Positions 33,698 through 43,307 of a DNA stretch of 64,000 bases are shown piece by piece. The stretch spans positions 124,001 through 188,000 of the forward strand of contig NZ_JALHLE010000005.1 in assembly GCF_022832385.1 (NCBI RefSeq), read 5' to 3'. The notes beneath the pieces were generated by a model that did not search any database, was not told the origin of the DNA, and was given only the letters and a program-made list of their open reading frames with translations. A program made the position numbers and the translations under genes. This stretch comes from Novosphingobium album (ex Hu et al. 2023) (lineage in GTDB: Bacteria > Pseudomonadota > Alphaproteobacteria > Sphingomonadales > Sphingomonadaceae). The first letter of the stretch is position 1, and the number at the start of each line of letters is the position of its first letter.

Positions 33698-36610
33698 ATG
33701 GCCGGGGAAAACAGGATCATCGCGTTCGGCGCGGGAAATGGCGACAGTTCCAACACGGAACAGACCGACACCGAAGCGGCTGTCACGCCTGCCGGCACCG
33801 AAGCTGAGCCTCGGGAAAGCTGGGACGAAGCCTGGGTAGCAGACAGCGAAGCCGGACACGAAGCGGCGCCGGAACCGCCGCGCGGCTGGATCGCACCGGT
33901 CCTCGCCGGGCTGGCGGTTGCAGGCTGGAGCGCCCTGTTCGCCGCTGCTCTCCTGCCGCAGTTTCAGGCCGGCGTTGCGCTCGCCGACGTGCCCGCCCTT
34001 GCCGTGCAATGGTGCGTGCCGGTGCTGCTGATCGGTCTCATCTGGCTTCTGGCGCTGCGCCACAGCGCGCGTGAGGGCAAACGCTTCGGCGATGTCGCGC
34101 GCCTGCTCTCCACCGAATCCGCCCTGCTCGAACGGCGACTGACAACGGTGAACCGCGAACTCAGCCTTGCGCGCGAATTCATCGCTGCCCAGTCACGTGA
34201 CCTCGAAGCGCTCGGCCGGGTCGCAGCGGACCGACTCTCGCAGAATGCCGAGCGGCTGCAGGATCTCGTGCGCGACAACGGCGCGCGTGTTGATTCGATA
34301 AGCACCGTCAGCACCGCCGCGCTGGAGAACATGGAAAAGCTGCGCGGCCAGCTGCCGGTGATCGCCAGCTCTGCCAAGGATGTCACCAACAACATCGCCA
34401 ATGCCGGACGCACCGCCCACGCCCAGCTCGAGGACATGGTGCAGGGCTTCAACCGCCTCAACGAGTTCGGTTCCGCAAGCGAGCGGCAGGTCGCATCGCT
34501 GCGGACTCGCATTGCCGATACGCTCGCCGAATTCGAGCGCCAGAGTGAGCAGTTCCAGACTCTCGCCGACGAACGCTTTTCCGCACTCGCCGCACAGGGT
34601 GAGCAATTCCGCACCCAGCTCGACAAGCGGGAGATCGAGGCCCTTGCCGCGATCCGCACGCGCGCGGCCGCGCTCGCCGACGAAATCGACGCAACCCGCC
34701 TCCAGCTCGATGGCCACGAGGCCGAAAGCCTTACCTCGCTGCGTTCGCGCCTCACCGCTCTACGCGATGAAAGCGAGGTCGTCTCACGCGCGCTGCGCGA
34801 TTCCGAGGAGCGCGCAGAACAGGCACTCAGGGCCTCGCTCGAGGCCCTGCAGGCAGAGCAAGCCGCTGCAGCCGACAACATTACCGGCATCCAGGCCGGG
34901 ACCATCGAAACGCTCAAGGCTGCGCTCAAAACACTGCGGGCAGAGCAGTCGGCCGCTGCCGACGCCATTGCCAGTGCCCAGCACGGGACCGTCGAGACAC
35001 TCAGGGCATCGCTTGAAGCCCTGCAGGCCGAACACTCCGACACTGCGCAAAGCATCAGCAGCCGTCATCGCGAAACCATCAATGCGCTCAAGGTCGCGCT
35101 CGCGAACATGCTCGACGAACAATCCGCAGCCGCCAAGAGCATCACCGCGGCCCAGAACACCGCCATCGATTCTCTCGCAGGCCGCCTCGCGACGCTGGTC
35201 GCCGAAGCCGAGCGCATGGACGAGGCCCTCAACCAACGCGGCGAGCAGCTCGTAATCGAGGCCGAGGAGCGGCAGGCCCGTCAGGTTGAGCATGAACGGC
35301 ACGCCATCGCCCGCATCGAACACATGCTCGGCGAACTGGACGGCACGATAGCCGAACGCCTCGAGCGCCATCGACAGCACGCGGCAGCGCTGAGCGAGCG
35401 CGCGGAAGCCGTGACAGCCCAACTCGGCCAGTTCGAAAGCCGGCTTGCCGAAATATCCGCGCAGACCGGCGATTCCGAAGTACGACTGACCGGCAGCCTT
35501 CAGACCCTTACCGACAGGCTCACCGCAGCTCGCACGACGCTCGCCTCGACCGAAGGCGATGTCGAGAAGCTCACCGAAGACTGCGTGCGCATGCTGGAAC
35601 TGATCCAGGCCAGCGCCAGGCACACCCATACCGCCCTGCCCGAGGCGCTGGCGATCTCGGAAGACCGCCTGAACCGGCTGGAGAGCGGCGTGGCTGCCTT
35701 GCAGACCGTGCTTCGACAGTCCGCTGAGAGCGGCGAAGAGCTTGCGTCGGGTATCGAACATTCCGGCGCGCATCTCGAAAGTCTGGTGTCGAAGCTCGCA
35801 GCAGCACAGGATGCGGTCAAACAACAGGGCGAAAATCATGCACAGCAACTTGCCCTGATGCAGGCCACGCTGGCCGAGATCGACAGCGCGACCGACAGCA
35901 CCGCCGGCAAGGCGCGCGACGAACTCACCGCCGCGATCGGCGCGTTGCGCACTGCCCTGAGCGAAGCGGTCGGGGCGATCGAAAGCGAGAGCGCGACGCG
36001 CATCACCACAGTCGCGCGAGACCTCGGCGATGAATGCGGACTGGCCATGGAAAAGGCCATGCGCACGAAAGTTTCGGAAGTCGCGGGCCAGCTTGAGCAG
36101 GCCGTGGCCCATGCCGCCGGCGCGACCCGCGAGACGACAATCCAGCTGCGCGATCAACTCGCCAAGATCGACGAACTGACGGGCAATCTCGAAAACCGCA
36201 TCTCCCACGCTCGCCAGCGTGCCGAAGAGCAGATCGACAACGATTTCTCCCGTCGTGTCGCGCTCATTACGGAATCGCTCAATTCCAACGCAATCGACAT
36301 TGCCGGCGCGCTCTCAACCGATGTCGCGGACACCGCCTGGGCTTCCTACCTGCGCGGCGATCGCGGCATCTTCACGCGCCGTGCAGTGAACCTGCTCGAA
36401 AGCGCGGATGTCCGGGCGATCCAGCAGCTGTTCGAACGCGACCAGACCTTCCGTGAACACGTCAGTCGCTATATTCACGATTTCGAGGCGGTACTGCGTC
36501 AGGTACTGTCCACGCGCGACGGCAATGCGCTGGGGGTCACCCTGCTCTCATCCGACATGGGCAAGCTCTACGTGGCGCTGGCCCAGGGGATCGAACGGCT
36601 GCGCAGCTAA
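33698..36610 (+). CDS. large membrane-anchored coiled-coil protein (TipN-like, candidate polarity factor)
   Basis: Protein of 970 residues: an acidic 60-residue N-terminus, two membrane helices (about 64-87 and 101-121), then more than 800 residues of Ala/Glu/Leu/Gln-rich coiled coil and a conserved-looking end (SRYIHDFEAVLRQVLSTRDG, then LLSSDMGKLYVALAQGIERL). The layout equals that of the Caulobacter pole-marking protein TipN; sequence homology cannot be tested here. Residues 375-490 contain four 29-residue repeats. The ATG at 33698 (MAGENRII) is chosen because the frame upstream runs through the promoter and the divergent gene. The likely site is the inner membrane, with the coil in the cytoplasm. 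Confidence 0.75.
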   Translation: MAGENRIIAFGAGNGDSSNTEQTDTEAAVTPAGTEAEPRESWDEAWVADSEAGHEAAPEPPRGWIAPVLAGLAVAGWSALFAAALLPQFQAGVALADVPALAVQWCVPVLLIGLIWLLALRHSAREGKRFGDVARLLSTESALLERRLTTVNRELSLAREFIAAQSRDLEALGRVAADRLSQNAERLQDLVRDNGARVDSISTVSTAALENMEKLRGQLPVIASSAKDVTNNIANAGRTAHAQLEDMVQGFNRLNEFGSASERQVASLRTRIADTLAEFERQSEQFQTLADERFSALAAQGEQFRTQLDKREIEALAAIRTRAAALADEIDATRLQLDGHEAESLTSLRSRLTALRDESEVVSRALRDSEERAEQALRASLEALQAEQAAAADNITGIQAGTIETLKAALKTLRAEQSAAADAIASAQHGTVETLRASLEALQAEHSDTAQSISSRHRETINALKVALANMLDEQSAAAKSITAAQNTAIDSLAGRLATLVAEAERMDEALNQRGEQLVIEAEERQARQVEHERHAIARIEHMLGELDGTIAERLERHRQHAAALSERAEAVTAQLGQFESRLAEISAQTGDSEVRLTGSLQTLTDRLTAARTTLASTEGDVEKLTEDCVRMLELIQASARHTHTALPEALAISEDRLNRLESGVAALQTVLRQSAESGEELASGIEHSGAHLESLVSKLAAAQDAVKQQGENHAQQLALMQATLAEIDSATDSTAGKARDELTAAIGALRTALSEAVGAIESESATRITTVARDLGDECGLAMEKAMRTKVSEVAGQLEQAVAHAAGATRETTIQLRDQLAKIDELTGNLENRISHARQRAEEQIDNDFSRRVALITESLNSNAIDIAGALSTDVADTAWASYLRGDRGIFTRRAVNLLESADVRAIQQLFERDQTFREHVSRYIHDFEAVLRQVLSTRDGNALGVTLLSSDMGKLYVALAQGIERLRS
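34820..35167 (+). repeat. four 87-bp degenerate tandem repeats (29-residue coiled-coil units)
   Basis: Units start at 34820, 34907, 34994 and 35081. Each encodes a 29-residue block of the type (E/N)-x-L-(K/R)-A-x-L-x-x-L-x-A-E-Q-(S/A)-A-A-A, ending in G/E-T-(I/V) or similar. The length 29 equals two hendecads plus one heptad, which keeps a continuous coiled-coil stripe. Confidence 0.8.
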
Positions 36611-36791
36611 CCTGCCCGATCGGCATGCGCGTAGCGACGTAACCCGGCTGAGCCGGATCGCCGAAGGCCGCGTAGAGCGCATCGATCCGCGCCCGCACCG
36701 GGCCGAGACAGTCCTCGACCGCCGCCAGTGACCAGCATGACTTTGCCTGCAACGTCCATCCAGCCTCTGCTGTCATTTCATCGACAGCCAT
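36537..36791 (-). CDS. doubtful small open frame downstream of the coiled-coil gene
   Basis: An 84-codon frame whose first 50 residues (SCWSLAAVEDCLGPVRARID, LYAAFGDPAQPGYVA) look protein-like, while the last 30 are read antisense to the end of the coiled-coil gene and are Arg/Pro/Cys-rich. No clear ribosome-binding site precedes the ATG. It could be a small real gene or a remnant; the 243-nt space 36611-36853 holds nothing else that I can name. Confidence 0.25.
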   Translation of the reverse strand: MAVDEMTAEAGWTLQAKSCWSLAAVEDCLGPVRARIDALYAAFGDPAQPGYVATRMPIGQVSCAAVRSPGPAPRRACPCRMRAG

Positions 36792-36853
36792 GTCGGATAA
36801 ATGCCCCAGAAACGTAAGGACAGCGCCACGAGAACGAAGCGAACCGAAACGCG

Positions 36854-37147
36854 TCAGTACCCGAGATCCTTGACCGGCGGGTCACCGAAGAAATTGAGGT
36901 TGTCCAGCGTGATCCACCCGTTCACGTAGTTCTCGTAATACAGAACGAAAATCACTGCCGCGAGCACCGTGGCGCGCAGCGCGATCTTGCCGGGGCGGAA
37001 GTTTACGGGGGCACTGTCGGCATGCCCCTGCTCAACCGTTTCGCCGGCCTCGTGCGGTGGGCGCAGGCCGAAGGGCATTACCAGAAACGCGCTCAGTACC
37101 CAGAACAGGCCGTAGATCGCCACAATCGAGAACCACTGCATCTGCAT
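36854..37147 (-). CDS. DUF1467 family membrane protein
   Basis: Protein of 97 residues with two membrane helices (WFSIVAIYGLFWVLSAFLVM and the region around ATVLAAVIFVLYYE). The FGLRPP motif after the first helix is the DUF1467 hallmark. The function is unknown. The frame can begin at TTG 37156, overlapping the rnj stop, but GGAGG inside the rnj end is spaced better for the ATG at 37147. It is the last gene of the nuo-birA-coaX-rnj series, an order common in alphaproteobacteria. Confidence 0.85.
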   Translation of the reverse strand: MQMQWFSIVAIYGLFWVLSAFLVMPFGLRPPHEAGETVEQGHADSAPVNFRPGKIALRATVLAAVIFVLYYENYVNGWITLDNLNFFGDPPVKDLGY

Positions 37148-37152
37148 CGCGA

Positions 37153-38778
37153 TCAATCCTCCAGCAGCAGGACCTGCACCTGCGGCTTCTTGCCCGACCA
37201 GCGCGTGGCGGCGCGGCGGGCGGCAAGCCGGGCCGCCTCGATACGGGCGTCCCTGTCGGCTTTCCGGGCCTTGTGCAACGCTTCGGCGACGTCGCGACGT
37301 GCTTCCTCGAGGAACTCGGTGTAGTCCTCATCGAGCGGCAGGCCCATGGCCGCAATCTCGACATGGCCCTTGTGGTCCGCCGCCACCGAAACGACGCCGT
37401 TGTAAGCAATGCGCCGGCGCATCACCATGGCCTCGCCATCGGCCGGGCAGATGATGTCGCCATCAAGGACGAGGCGCCCTGCCCGCACTTCACCGAACTT
37501 CCCGGGATGGTCGGGCGCGAGACGCACCAGATCTCCATTCTTCTGGAAGACCGCCTTGGGAATGCCGCTGGCACGCCCGAGGCGGGCCTGTTCCTTCATG
37601 TGGCGGATCTCGCCATGGACCGGCAACAGGATCTGCGGCCGCAGCCAGCCATAGAGCGCTTTGAGTTCCGGACGCCCGGGATGGCCCGACACGTGGATAA
37701 GGCTCTGCCGGTCGGTCACGATCTCGACGCCTGCCTCTGCAAGCCGGTTCTGGATGCGGCCGATCGAGATCTCGTTGCCGGGAATCTGGCGGCTGGAAAA
37801 CAACACGACATCGCCCTTTTCGAGCTTGATCGGATGGGTACCCTCGGAAATCCGCGCCAGCGCCGCGCGTGGCTCGCCCTGCCCGCCAGTCGCGACGATC
37901 AGGACTTCGTCGCGCGGCAGGTCGTTGACCTCTTCGATGTCTACCAGATCCGGCAGTTGCTTAAGGTAACCACACGCCTGTCCAGTGCGGATGATGCGAT
38001 CGAGCGAGCGGCCCGCGACACATAGCCTGCGCCCCGTCTTGCGCGCGACATCGCCCAGCGTCTGCAGCCGCGCTACGTTCGAGGCGAAGGTCGTGACCAG
38101 CACGCGCTTGCCCTTGTGGCGTTTCACTTCTTCCAGCAGGCCCTTGTAAACCTCGCCTTCTGATCCCGAGGCGCTGGGATTGAAGACATTGGTGGAATCG
38201 CAGACCAGCGCGAGAACGCCCTCATCACCGATCGCAGTCAGTTCCTCCGCAGTCGCAGGCGTACCGATCTGCGGCTCATCGTCCAGCTTCCAGTCGCCGG
38301 TGTGGAAGATGCGCCCATAAGGCGTCTCGATCACAAGCGCATTGCCCTCGGCAATCGAGTGCGCCAGCGGCACGTAGCGGATACCGAAGGGGCCGATCTG
38401 GAACTGTTCGAGATCCTCGATCACGATCAGTTCGACGTCGTCGAGAATGCCCGCCTCTTCCAGCTTGGCAGCAACCAGCTTGGCAGTGAACGGCGTGGCA
38501 TAGAGCGGCACGCCCAGTTCCTCGGCGAAATAGGGCACCGCGCCAATATGGTCCTCGTGCGCGTGGGTAAGCACGATCCCGAGCAGGTTCTCCCGCTCGT
38601 TCTCGATGAATTCGAGATCGGCGAAGACAAGATCGACGCCGGGGTATTCGTTCATGCCGAAGGTCATGCCCAGATCGACCATCAGCCACTTGCCCTGACA
38701 GCCGTAGAGATTGACGTTCATGCCAATCTCCCCCGAACCGCCGAGGGCGCAAAAAACCAGTTCGTTACCGGGAATCAC
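37153..38778 (-). CDS. rnj: ribonuclease J
   Basis: Metallo-beta-lactamase/beta-CASP ribonuclease of 541 residues, with endo- and 5'-exonuclease activity in RNA maturation and decay. The zinc motif [15 protein letters not shown] is intact; [14 protein letters not shown] and the beta-CASP stretch [17 protein letters not shown] follow, then [15 protein letters not shown] and LLPVHGE. The start is GTG at 38778, overlapping the coaX stop by 4 nt (GTGA). The Arg/Lys-rich C-terminus may bind RNA. Confidence 0.96.
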   Translation of the reverse strand: MIPGNELVFCALGGSGEIGMNVNLYGCQGKWLMVDLGMTFGMNEYPGVDLVFADLEFIENERENLLGIVLTHAHEDHIGAVPYFAEELGVPLYATPFTAKLVAAKLEEAGILDDVELIVIEDLEQFQIGPFGIRYVPLAHSIAEGNALVIETPYGRIFHTGDWKLDDEPQIGTPATAEELTAIGDEGVLALVCDSTNVFNPSASGSEGEVYKGLLEEVKRHKGKRVLVTTFASNVARLQTLGDVARKTGRRLCVAGRSLDRIIRTGQACGYLKQLPDLVDIEEVNDLPRDEVLIVATGGQGEPRAALARISEGTHPIKLEKGDVVLFSSRQIPGNEISIGRIQNRLAEAGVEIVTDRQSLIHVSGHPGRPELKALYGWLRPQILLPVHGEIRHMKEQARLGRASGIPKAVFQKNGDLVRLAPDHPGKFGEVRAGRLVLDGDIICPADGEAMVMRRRIAYNGVVSVAADHKGHVEIAAMGLPLDEDYTEFLEEARRDVAEALHKARKADRDARIEAARLAARRAATRWSGKKPQVQVLLLED

Positions 38779-39554
38779 TTCGATGCTGCCCTTTCGGCAA
38801 GAATTGCGAGGCCATCGATGGTGAGATCGGCATCGACCGCGTCAAAAATATCGGTCGCCTCGTCGAACAGGACGGCAAGACCGCCGGTGGCGATGACCTT
38901 GGCCGGGCGGCCGATTTCCGCTCGGATACGCGCGATCAGGCCTTCCATCATCGCGACATAGCCCCAGAACACGCCGATCAGCATCTGGTCCTCGGTATTG
39001 CGGCCGACGACGCTCTTGCTCTCGGGCACTTCGATGGCGATGCGCGGAAGCTTGGCCGTATTGCCCACCAGCGCGTCGAGCGAGAGGTTGATACCCGGCG
39101 CGATGATGCCGCCCTTGTAAGCGCCGTGAAAGTCGATCACGTCGAAGGTCGTTGCCGTGCCGAAGTCGACGACGATCAGGTCTCCACCGTGCTTAGCGTG
39201 GGCAGCGATCGCGTTTACCGCGCGGTCCGCACCGAGCGAGCGTGGCTCGTCCACGTCGATGTCGATGGCATAATCCGCCGCACCCTGACCAGCGATCAGC
39301 GGCTCGACGTTGAAGTAATGGCGGCAGAGAATGCCCAGATTGTGCAACGCGCGCGGCACTACCGTGGAAATGATGATCTGGTCGATCTGCTTCGCCTCGA
39401 TCCCACGGATCGAGAGCAGTTGCATCAGCCAGACGGCATACTCGTCGCCGGTGCGGCGCGGGTCGGTGGCGATGCGCCAGCGTCCCCTGATCGTGCGGCC
39501 TTCGAGCAGCGCGAAAACGACATTGGTATTGCCGGCATCAATGGCGAGCAGCAT
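38775..39554 (-). CDS. coaX: type III pantothenate kinase
   Basis: First enzyme of coenzyme A synthesis, 259 residues, ASKHA fold. It shows the N-terminal phosphate motif [31 protein letters not shown] and [15 protein letters not shown] (catalytic Asp), and [16 protein letters not shown]. Type III enzymes are not inhibited by CoA and usually need a monovalent cation. It lies 15 nt downstream of birA and overlaps rnj. Confidence 0.96.
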   Translation of the reverse strand: MLLAIDAGNTNVVFALLEGRTIRGRWRIATDPRRTGDEYAVWLMQLLSIRGIEAKQIDQIIISTVVPRALHNLGILCRHYFNVEPLIAGQGAADYAIDIDVDEPRSLGADRAVNAIAAHAKHGGDLIVVDFGTATTFDVIDFHGAYKGGIIAPGINLSLDALVGNTAKLPRIAIEVPESKSVVGRNTEDQMLIGVFWGYVAMMEGLIARIRAEIGRPAKVIATGGLAVLFDEATDIFDAVDADLTIDGLAILAERAASK

Positions 39555-39569
39555 GGGCTTTCGTTTTCC

Positions 39570-40292
39570 TCAATCTGGAGCACTTGCAAGCAGGACATCA
39601 CCCGCGTGGATCACCCGCTGCGTGCCGTTGTCCAGCTTCAGCAGGAGATTGCCGTCCTGCGAAAGCCCGGCGTAACTGCCTTCAACCGCTTCCTCCCCCG
39701 GCGGAAGCACCGTCAAGCGGGTTCCCACGGGATGCGCGGCACTCTGCCAGCGGCGCAGCAGCGGGGCAAGGCCAGCGCTGCGCCAGCGGTGCAGTTCCCG
39801 GTCGAACGATGCGGCCAGCGCCTCGGCGAAGGCATCGCGGCCGGGCCCAGGACCATATTCCGAAAGCGAAGTGACGGCACGGCCGGGGATGTCGGGCGCG
39901 GCTGCCAGATTGACGCCGATGCCGACGATCACCGTCCCGGCGACCACTTCGAGCAGGATGCCCGCTATCTTGGCGCCGCTCAGCAGCAGGTCATTGGGCC
40001 ATTTGAGCCAGAGCGCAGCCCCCTGCGGCACGAACGGCAGCAGCGCCTCGTGAACGGCTAGCCCGGTCATCAGCGCAAGCGAGGAAGGCGGTGGATCGCC
40101 GGGACCGGGCCGAACCACGGTCGAGCCCATGAAGTTCCCGGCGCCGTCGTTCCAGATGCGGCCGAGGCGCCCCCTGCCCGCAGTCTGGCGTTCCGCGACC
40201 AGCCAATCGCCTTCAGGCAGGTATTCCCCACCCGAAAGCCTGGCAGCCAGATCCGCGTTGGTGGAACCGGTCTCTTCGACGGTCCGGATCAA
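39570..40292 (-). CDS. birA: biotin--[acetyl-CoA-carboxylase] ligase
   Basis: Biotin protein ligase of 240 residues. It has the catalytic GRGRLGRIWNDGAGNFMGST loop (biotinyl-AMP site), WLKWPNDLLLSGAKIAGIL and IVGIGVNLAAAP. No N-terminal winged helix is present, so it cannot act as a biotin repressor like E. coli BirA. The start is TTG at 40292, since a stop codon in the same frame belongs to the end of nuoN; no ATG is available near the N-terminus. Confidence 0.94.
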   Translation of the reverse strand: MIRTVEETGSTNADLAARLSGGEYLPEGDWLVAERQTAGRGRLGRIWNDGAGNFMGSTVVRPGPGDPPPSSLALMTGLAVHEALLPFVPQGAALWLKWPNDLLLSGAKIAGILLEVVAGTVIVGIGVNLAAAPDIPGRAVTSLSEYGPGPGRDAFAEALAASFDRELHRWRSAGLAPLLRRWQSAAHPVGTRLTVLPPGEEAVEGSYAGLSQDGNLLLKLDNGTQRVIHAGDVLLASAPD

Positions 40293-40307
40293 AGCGCCCT
40301 GATCAGA

Positions 40308-41771
40308 TCAGAGAGCATGGAACAGAGCGGTCGCGGCCGTGTCAGTCAGCCCGCCGAGCCACTTCGTCAGGAAGAAGCCGAGCGGCGAGATGACCACGCA
40401 GGAGATCACGAGGATCAGCTTGTGCCAAATGTCGCTTTCGCCCTTCACCACGTCAGCCGGTTCGTCAAAGTAGATGATCTTGACGACCTTGAGGTAGTAG
40501 AACGCGCCTATCACCGAAGCCGCGAAGCCCAGCGCCGCAAGCGCGATCATGCCGCCATCGACAGCCGCCTTGAAGACCAGGAATTTGCCCCAGAAACCGA
40601 ACAGCGGCGGGATACCGGCAAGGCTGAACATGATCATCGCGAGGCCAAGAGCAAGACCGGGCCGCGTGCGCGACAGGCCGGCGTAGCTCGGGATATGCTC
40701 GACGTAGTTGCCGTCTTCGTCCTTCAGCATCAGGATCACCGCAAAGCCGCCGAGCGACATCGCGATGTAGATCGCGAGGTAGAACAGCATGGCCGAGGCA
40801 CCCTGCGGCGTCGCCACCGCAAGACCGACAAGGATGAAGCCGACGTTGTTGATCGACGAATAGGCCATCAGGCGCTTGATGTTGGTCTGACCGATCGCGC
40901 CCAGCGCACCCACCACGATCGAGGCAAGCGCGAGGAACAGCACGATCTGCTGCCAGGCGGCCGCCTGATCGCTGAAGGCATCGAGCAGCACGCGCATCAT
41001 CAGGCCCATGGCAGCGACCTTGGGCGCAGTGGCGAAGAACATCGTCACCGGCGTCGGCGCGCCTTCATAGACGTCGGGTGTCCACATGTGGAACGGCACC
41101 GCGCTTACCTTGAAGGCAAGACCCGCGAGCATGAAGACGATCCCGAACAGCGCGCCGTGCGACAGTCCGCCCGCCAGTGCGGCATTGATGCCGCTGAACG
41201 AGGTGGTGCCGGTGAAGCCGTAGGTCAGGCTCATGCCGAACAGCAGGATGCCCGAGGCGAGCGCGCCCAGCACGAAGTACTTGAGGCCCGCTTCCGCCGA
41301 ACGGCCATCGTTGCGCAGGAACGCAGCCAGCACGTAGGCCGCGAGCGAGTTCATTTCGAGGCCGATGTACAGCGTCAGCAGGTCGCCCGCCGAAACCATG
41401 ATGCCCATGCCGAGCGCGGCAAACAGCACCAGGATCGGATATTCGGCGCGCATCGCGTTGAAGCGCTCGAAGAAGACCGGTGCGATCACCAGCGAAGCGG
41501 CGGCCGAGATGTAGATCAGGACCTTGGCATAGCTGGCGAAGGCATCGGCGTGGAACTGGCCGAAGAAGGCTGAGGCATCCGGCCCCATAGTCGCGCCGCA
41601 CAGGGCGGGCGACACCATGATCCCGGCGGCGACCAGCGCGGCCACCGTGAGGATCGAGATCAGACGGCTTGCCTTGTCCCCGCCCCAGGCGGCGACGAGA
41701 AGCAGGATCAGGCCTGCAATGCTAAGCGTTTCTTCCGGCGCGATAAGGCGCAGCGACTGCGACCAGTCCAT
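40308..41771 (-). CDS. nuoN: NADH-quinone oxidoreductase subunit N
   Basis: Antiporter-like proton-pumping subunit of complex I, 487 residues with about 14 membrane helices. Typical segments are LYIGLEMNSLAAYVLAAFLR, VSAVPFHMWTPDVYEGAPTP (broken helix with functional Lys) and LMAYSSINNVGFILVGLAVA. The ATG at 41771 shares one base with the nuoM stop. It is the last nuo gene; birA follows. Confidence 0.97.
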   Translation of the reverse strand: MDWSQSLRLIAPEETLSIAGLILLLVAAWGGDKASRLISILTVAALVAAGIMVSPALCGATMGPDASAFFGQFHADAFASYAKVLIYISAAASLVIAPVFFERFNAMRAEYPILVLFAALGMGIMVSAGDLLTLYIGLEMNSLAAYVLAAFLRNDGRSAEAGLKYFVLGALASGILLFGMSLTYGFTGTTSFSGINAALAGGLSHGALFGIVFMLAGLAFKVSAVPFHMWTPDVYEGAPTPVTMFFATAPKVAAMGLMMRVLLDAFSDQAAAWQQIVLFLALASIVVGALGAIGQTNIKRLMAYSSINNVGFILVGLAVATPQGASAMLFYLAIYIAMSLGGFAVILMLKDEDGNYVEHIPSYAGLSRTRPGLALGLAMIMFSLAGIPPLFGFWGKFLVFKAAVDGGMIALAALGFAASVIGAFYYLKVVKIIYFDEPADVVKGESDIWHKLILVISCVVISPLGFFLTKWLGGLTDTAATALFHAL

Positions 41772-43306
41772 CAGTGTGCCCCCTCGTGCGCAGCTTCTTC
41801 GTGCACAGGCTTTTCCTTGCCAACAGTGACCTTCGAGTCTCCTTCCGGCGCCGCTGCGGCGATCCGGGCTTCGAGCGCGGCGATGTCGCTGCGCATCGGA
41901 GCGATGAAGCTCTCGGGATAGATGCCCATCCACAGCACCGCGAGCGCCAGCGGAACGACCATCAGGTATTCACGGGCATCGAGGTCCAGCATGGCTGCGG
42001 CATCGGCGTTCTTCTGGTCACCAAAGGCGACCCGGCGATAGAGATAGAGCATGTAGCCTGCGCCCAGGATGATACCGGTGGCGCAGATCAGCGTGGTCAG
42101 GGTCGAGACCTGATAGATGCCCGCAAGGCTCAGGAACTCGCCGACGAAACCGCTGGTGCCCGGAAGGCCGATCGAGGCCATCGTGAAGAGCAGGAAGAAC
42201 AGCGCGTAACGCGGCATGTTGATCGACAGGCCGCCGTAGCGCGCGATCTCACGGGTGTGCAGGCGGTCGTAGATAATGCCGACGCAAAGGAACAGCGCGC
42301 CTGCCACCAGACCGTGGCTCAGCATGACCATCATCGAGCCTTCGAGACCCTGCGTGTTGAAGGCGAACAGACCGATCGTCACGATCGCCATGTGCGCGAC
42401 CGACGAATAGGCGATCAGCTTCTTCATGTCGTCCTGCACCAGCGCGATCAGAGAAGTGATCACGACGGCCGCCATCGACAGGCCCCAGATCAGCGGCCCG
42501 AAATAGGCCGAAGCTTCGGGGAACATCGGCAGCGAAAAACGGATGAAGCCGTAGCCGCCCATCTTCAGCAGCACGCCTGCCAGAATGACCGAACCGGCGG
42601 TCGGTGCCTGAACGTGTGCAGCGGGAAGCCAGGTGTGAACCGGCCACATCGGCATCTTCACCGCGAAGCTGGCGAAGAACGCGAGCCACAGCCAAGTCTG
42701 GACCTTCGGATCGAAGTCATAGGCCATCAGCGTCGGGACGTCGGTCGTACCGGCGACATGCACCATGTAGAGCATGGCCACGAGCATCAACACCGAGCCG
42801 AGCAGCGTGTAGAGGAAGAACTTGTAGGCGGCGTAGATGCGGTCGGCGCCGCCCCAGATGCCGATGATCAGGTACATCGGGATCAGGCCGGCTTCGAAGA
42901 ACATGTAGAACAGGAAGATATCCTGCGCACAGAACACGCCGATCATGAGCGTTTCCATCAGCAGGAACGCGCCCATGTATTCGCCCACGCGCTTGTCGAT
43001 CGACTTCCAGCTGGCGCCGATGCAGATCGGCATGAGGAAGACGGTCAGGACAATCAGCAAAAGCGCAATGCCGTCGATGCCGAGCGCATAGGAGAAGCCC
43101 GAGAACAGCTCCATGCGTTCGGTGAACTGCCACTGCGCACCGCCAACATCGAAGTTCAGCCAGAGCACCACGCCGAGGACAAAGTCGATCAGCGTCGCCA
43201 CGAGGGCGAGATTGCGTGCCGCCTTCGCATCAAGGAAGAGACATGCCAGCCCTGCCGCAAGCGGCACCAGCATCATCACGCTGAGGATCGGAAAACCAGT
43301 CATCAT
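41771..43306 (-). CDS. nuoM: NADH-quinone oxidoreductase subunit M
   Basis: Antiporter-like complex I subunit of 511 residues. Key segments: FFEAGLIPMYLIIGIWGG, VKMPMWPVHTWLPAAHVQAP (helix 7 region), KKLIAYSSVAHMAIVTIGLF and LPGTSGFVGEFLSL. The C-terminus carries a charged tail with His/Glu residues. It starts 1 nt after nuoL ends, with a double ATG at 43306/43303. Confidence 0.97.
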   Translation of the reverse strand: MMTGFPILSVMMLVPLAAGLACLFLDAKAARNLALVATLIDFVLGVVLWLNFDVGGAQWQFTERMELFSGFSYALGIDGIALLLIVLTVFLMPICIGASWKSIDKRVGEYMGAFLLMETLMIGVFCAQDIFLFYMFFEAGLIPMYLIIGIWGGADRIYAAYKFFLYTLLGSVLMLVAMLYMVHVAGTTDVPTLMAYDFDPKVQTWLWLAFFASFAVKMPMWPVHTWLPAAHVQAPTAGSVILAGVLLKMGGYGFIRFSLPMFPEASAYFGPLIWGLSMAAVVITSLIALVQDDMKKLIAYSSVAHMAIVTIGLFAFNTQGLEGSMMVMLSHGLVAGALFLCVGIIYDRLHTREIARYGGLSINMPRYALFFLLFTMASIGLPGTSGFVGEFLSLAGIYQVSTLTTLICATGIILGAGYMLYLYRRVAFGDQKNADAAAMLDLDAREYLMVVPLALAVLWMGIYPESFIAPMRSDIAALEARIAAAAPEGDSKVTVGKEKPVHEEAAHEGAH

Positions 43307-43307
43307 C

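Noticed and set aside
34784..36208. 474-codon leftward open frame across the coiled-coil gene
   Set aside because: Antisense; the repetitive look is only the mirror of the coiled-coil repeats on the + strand.
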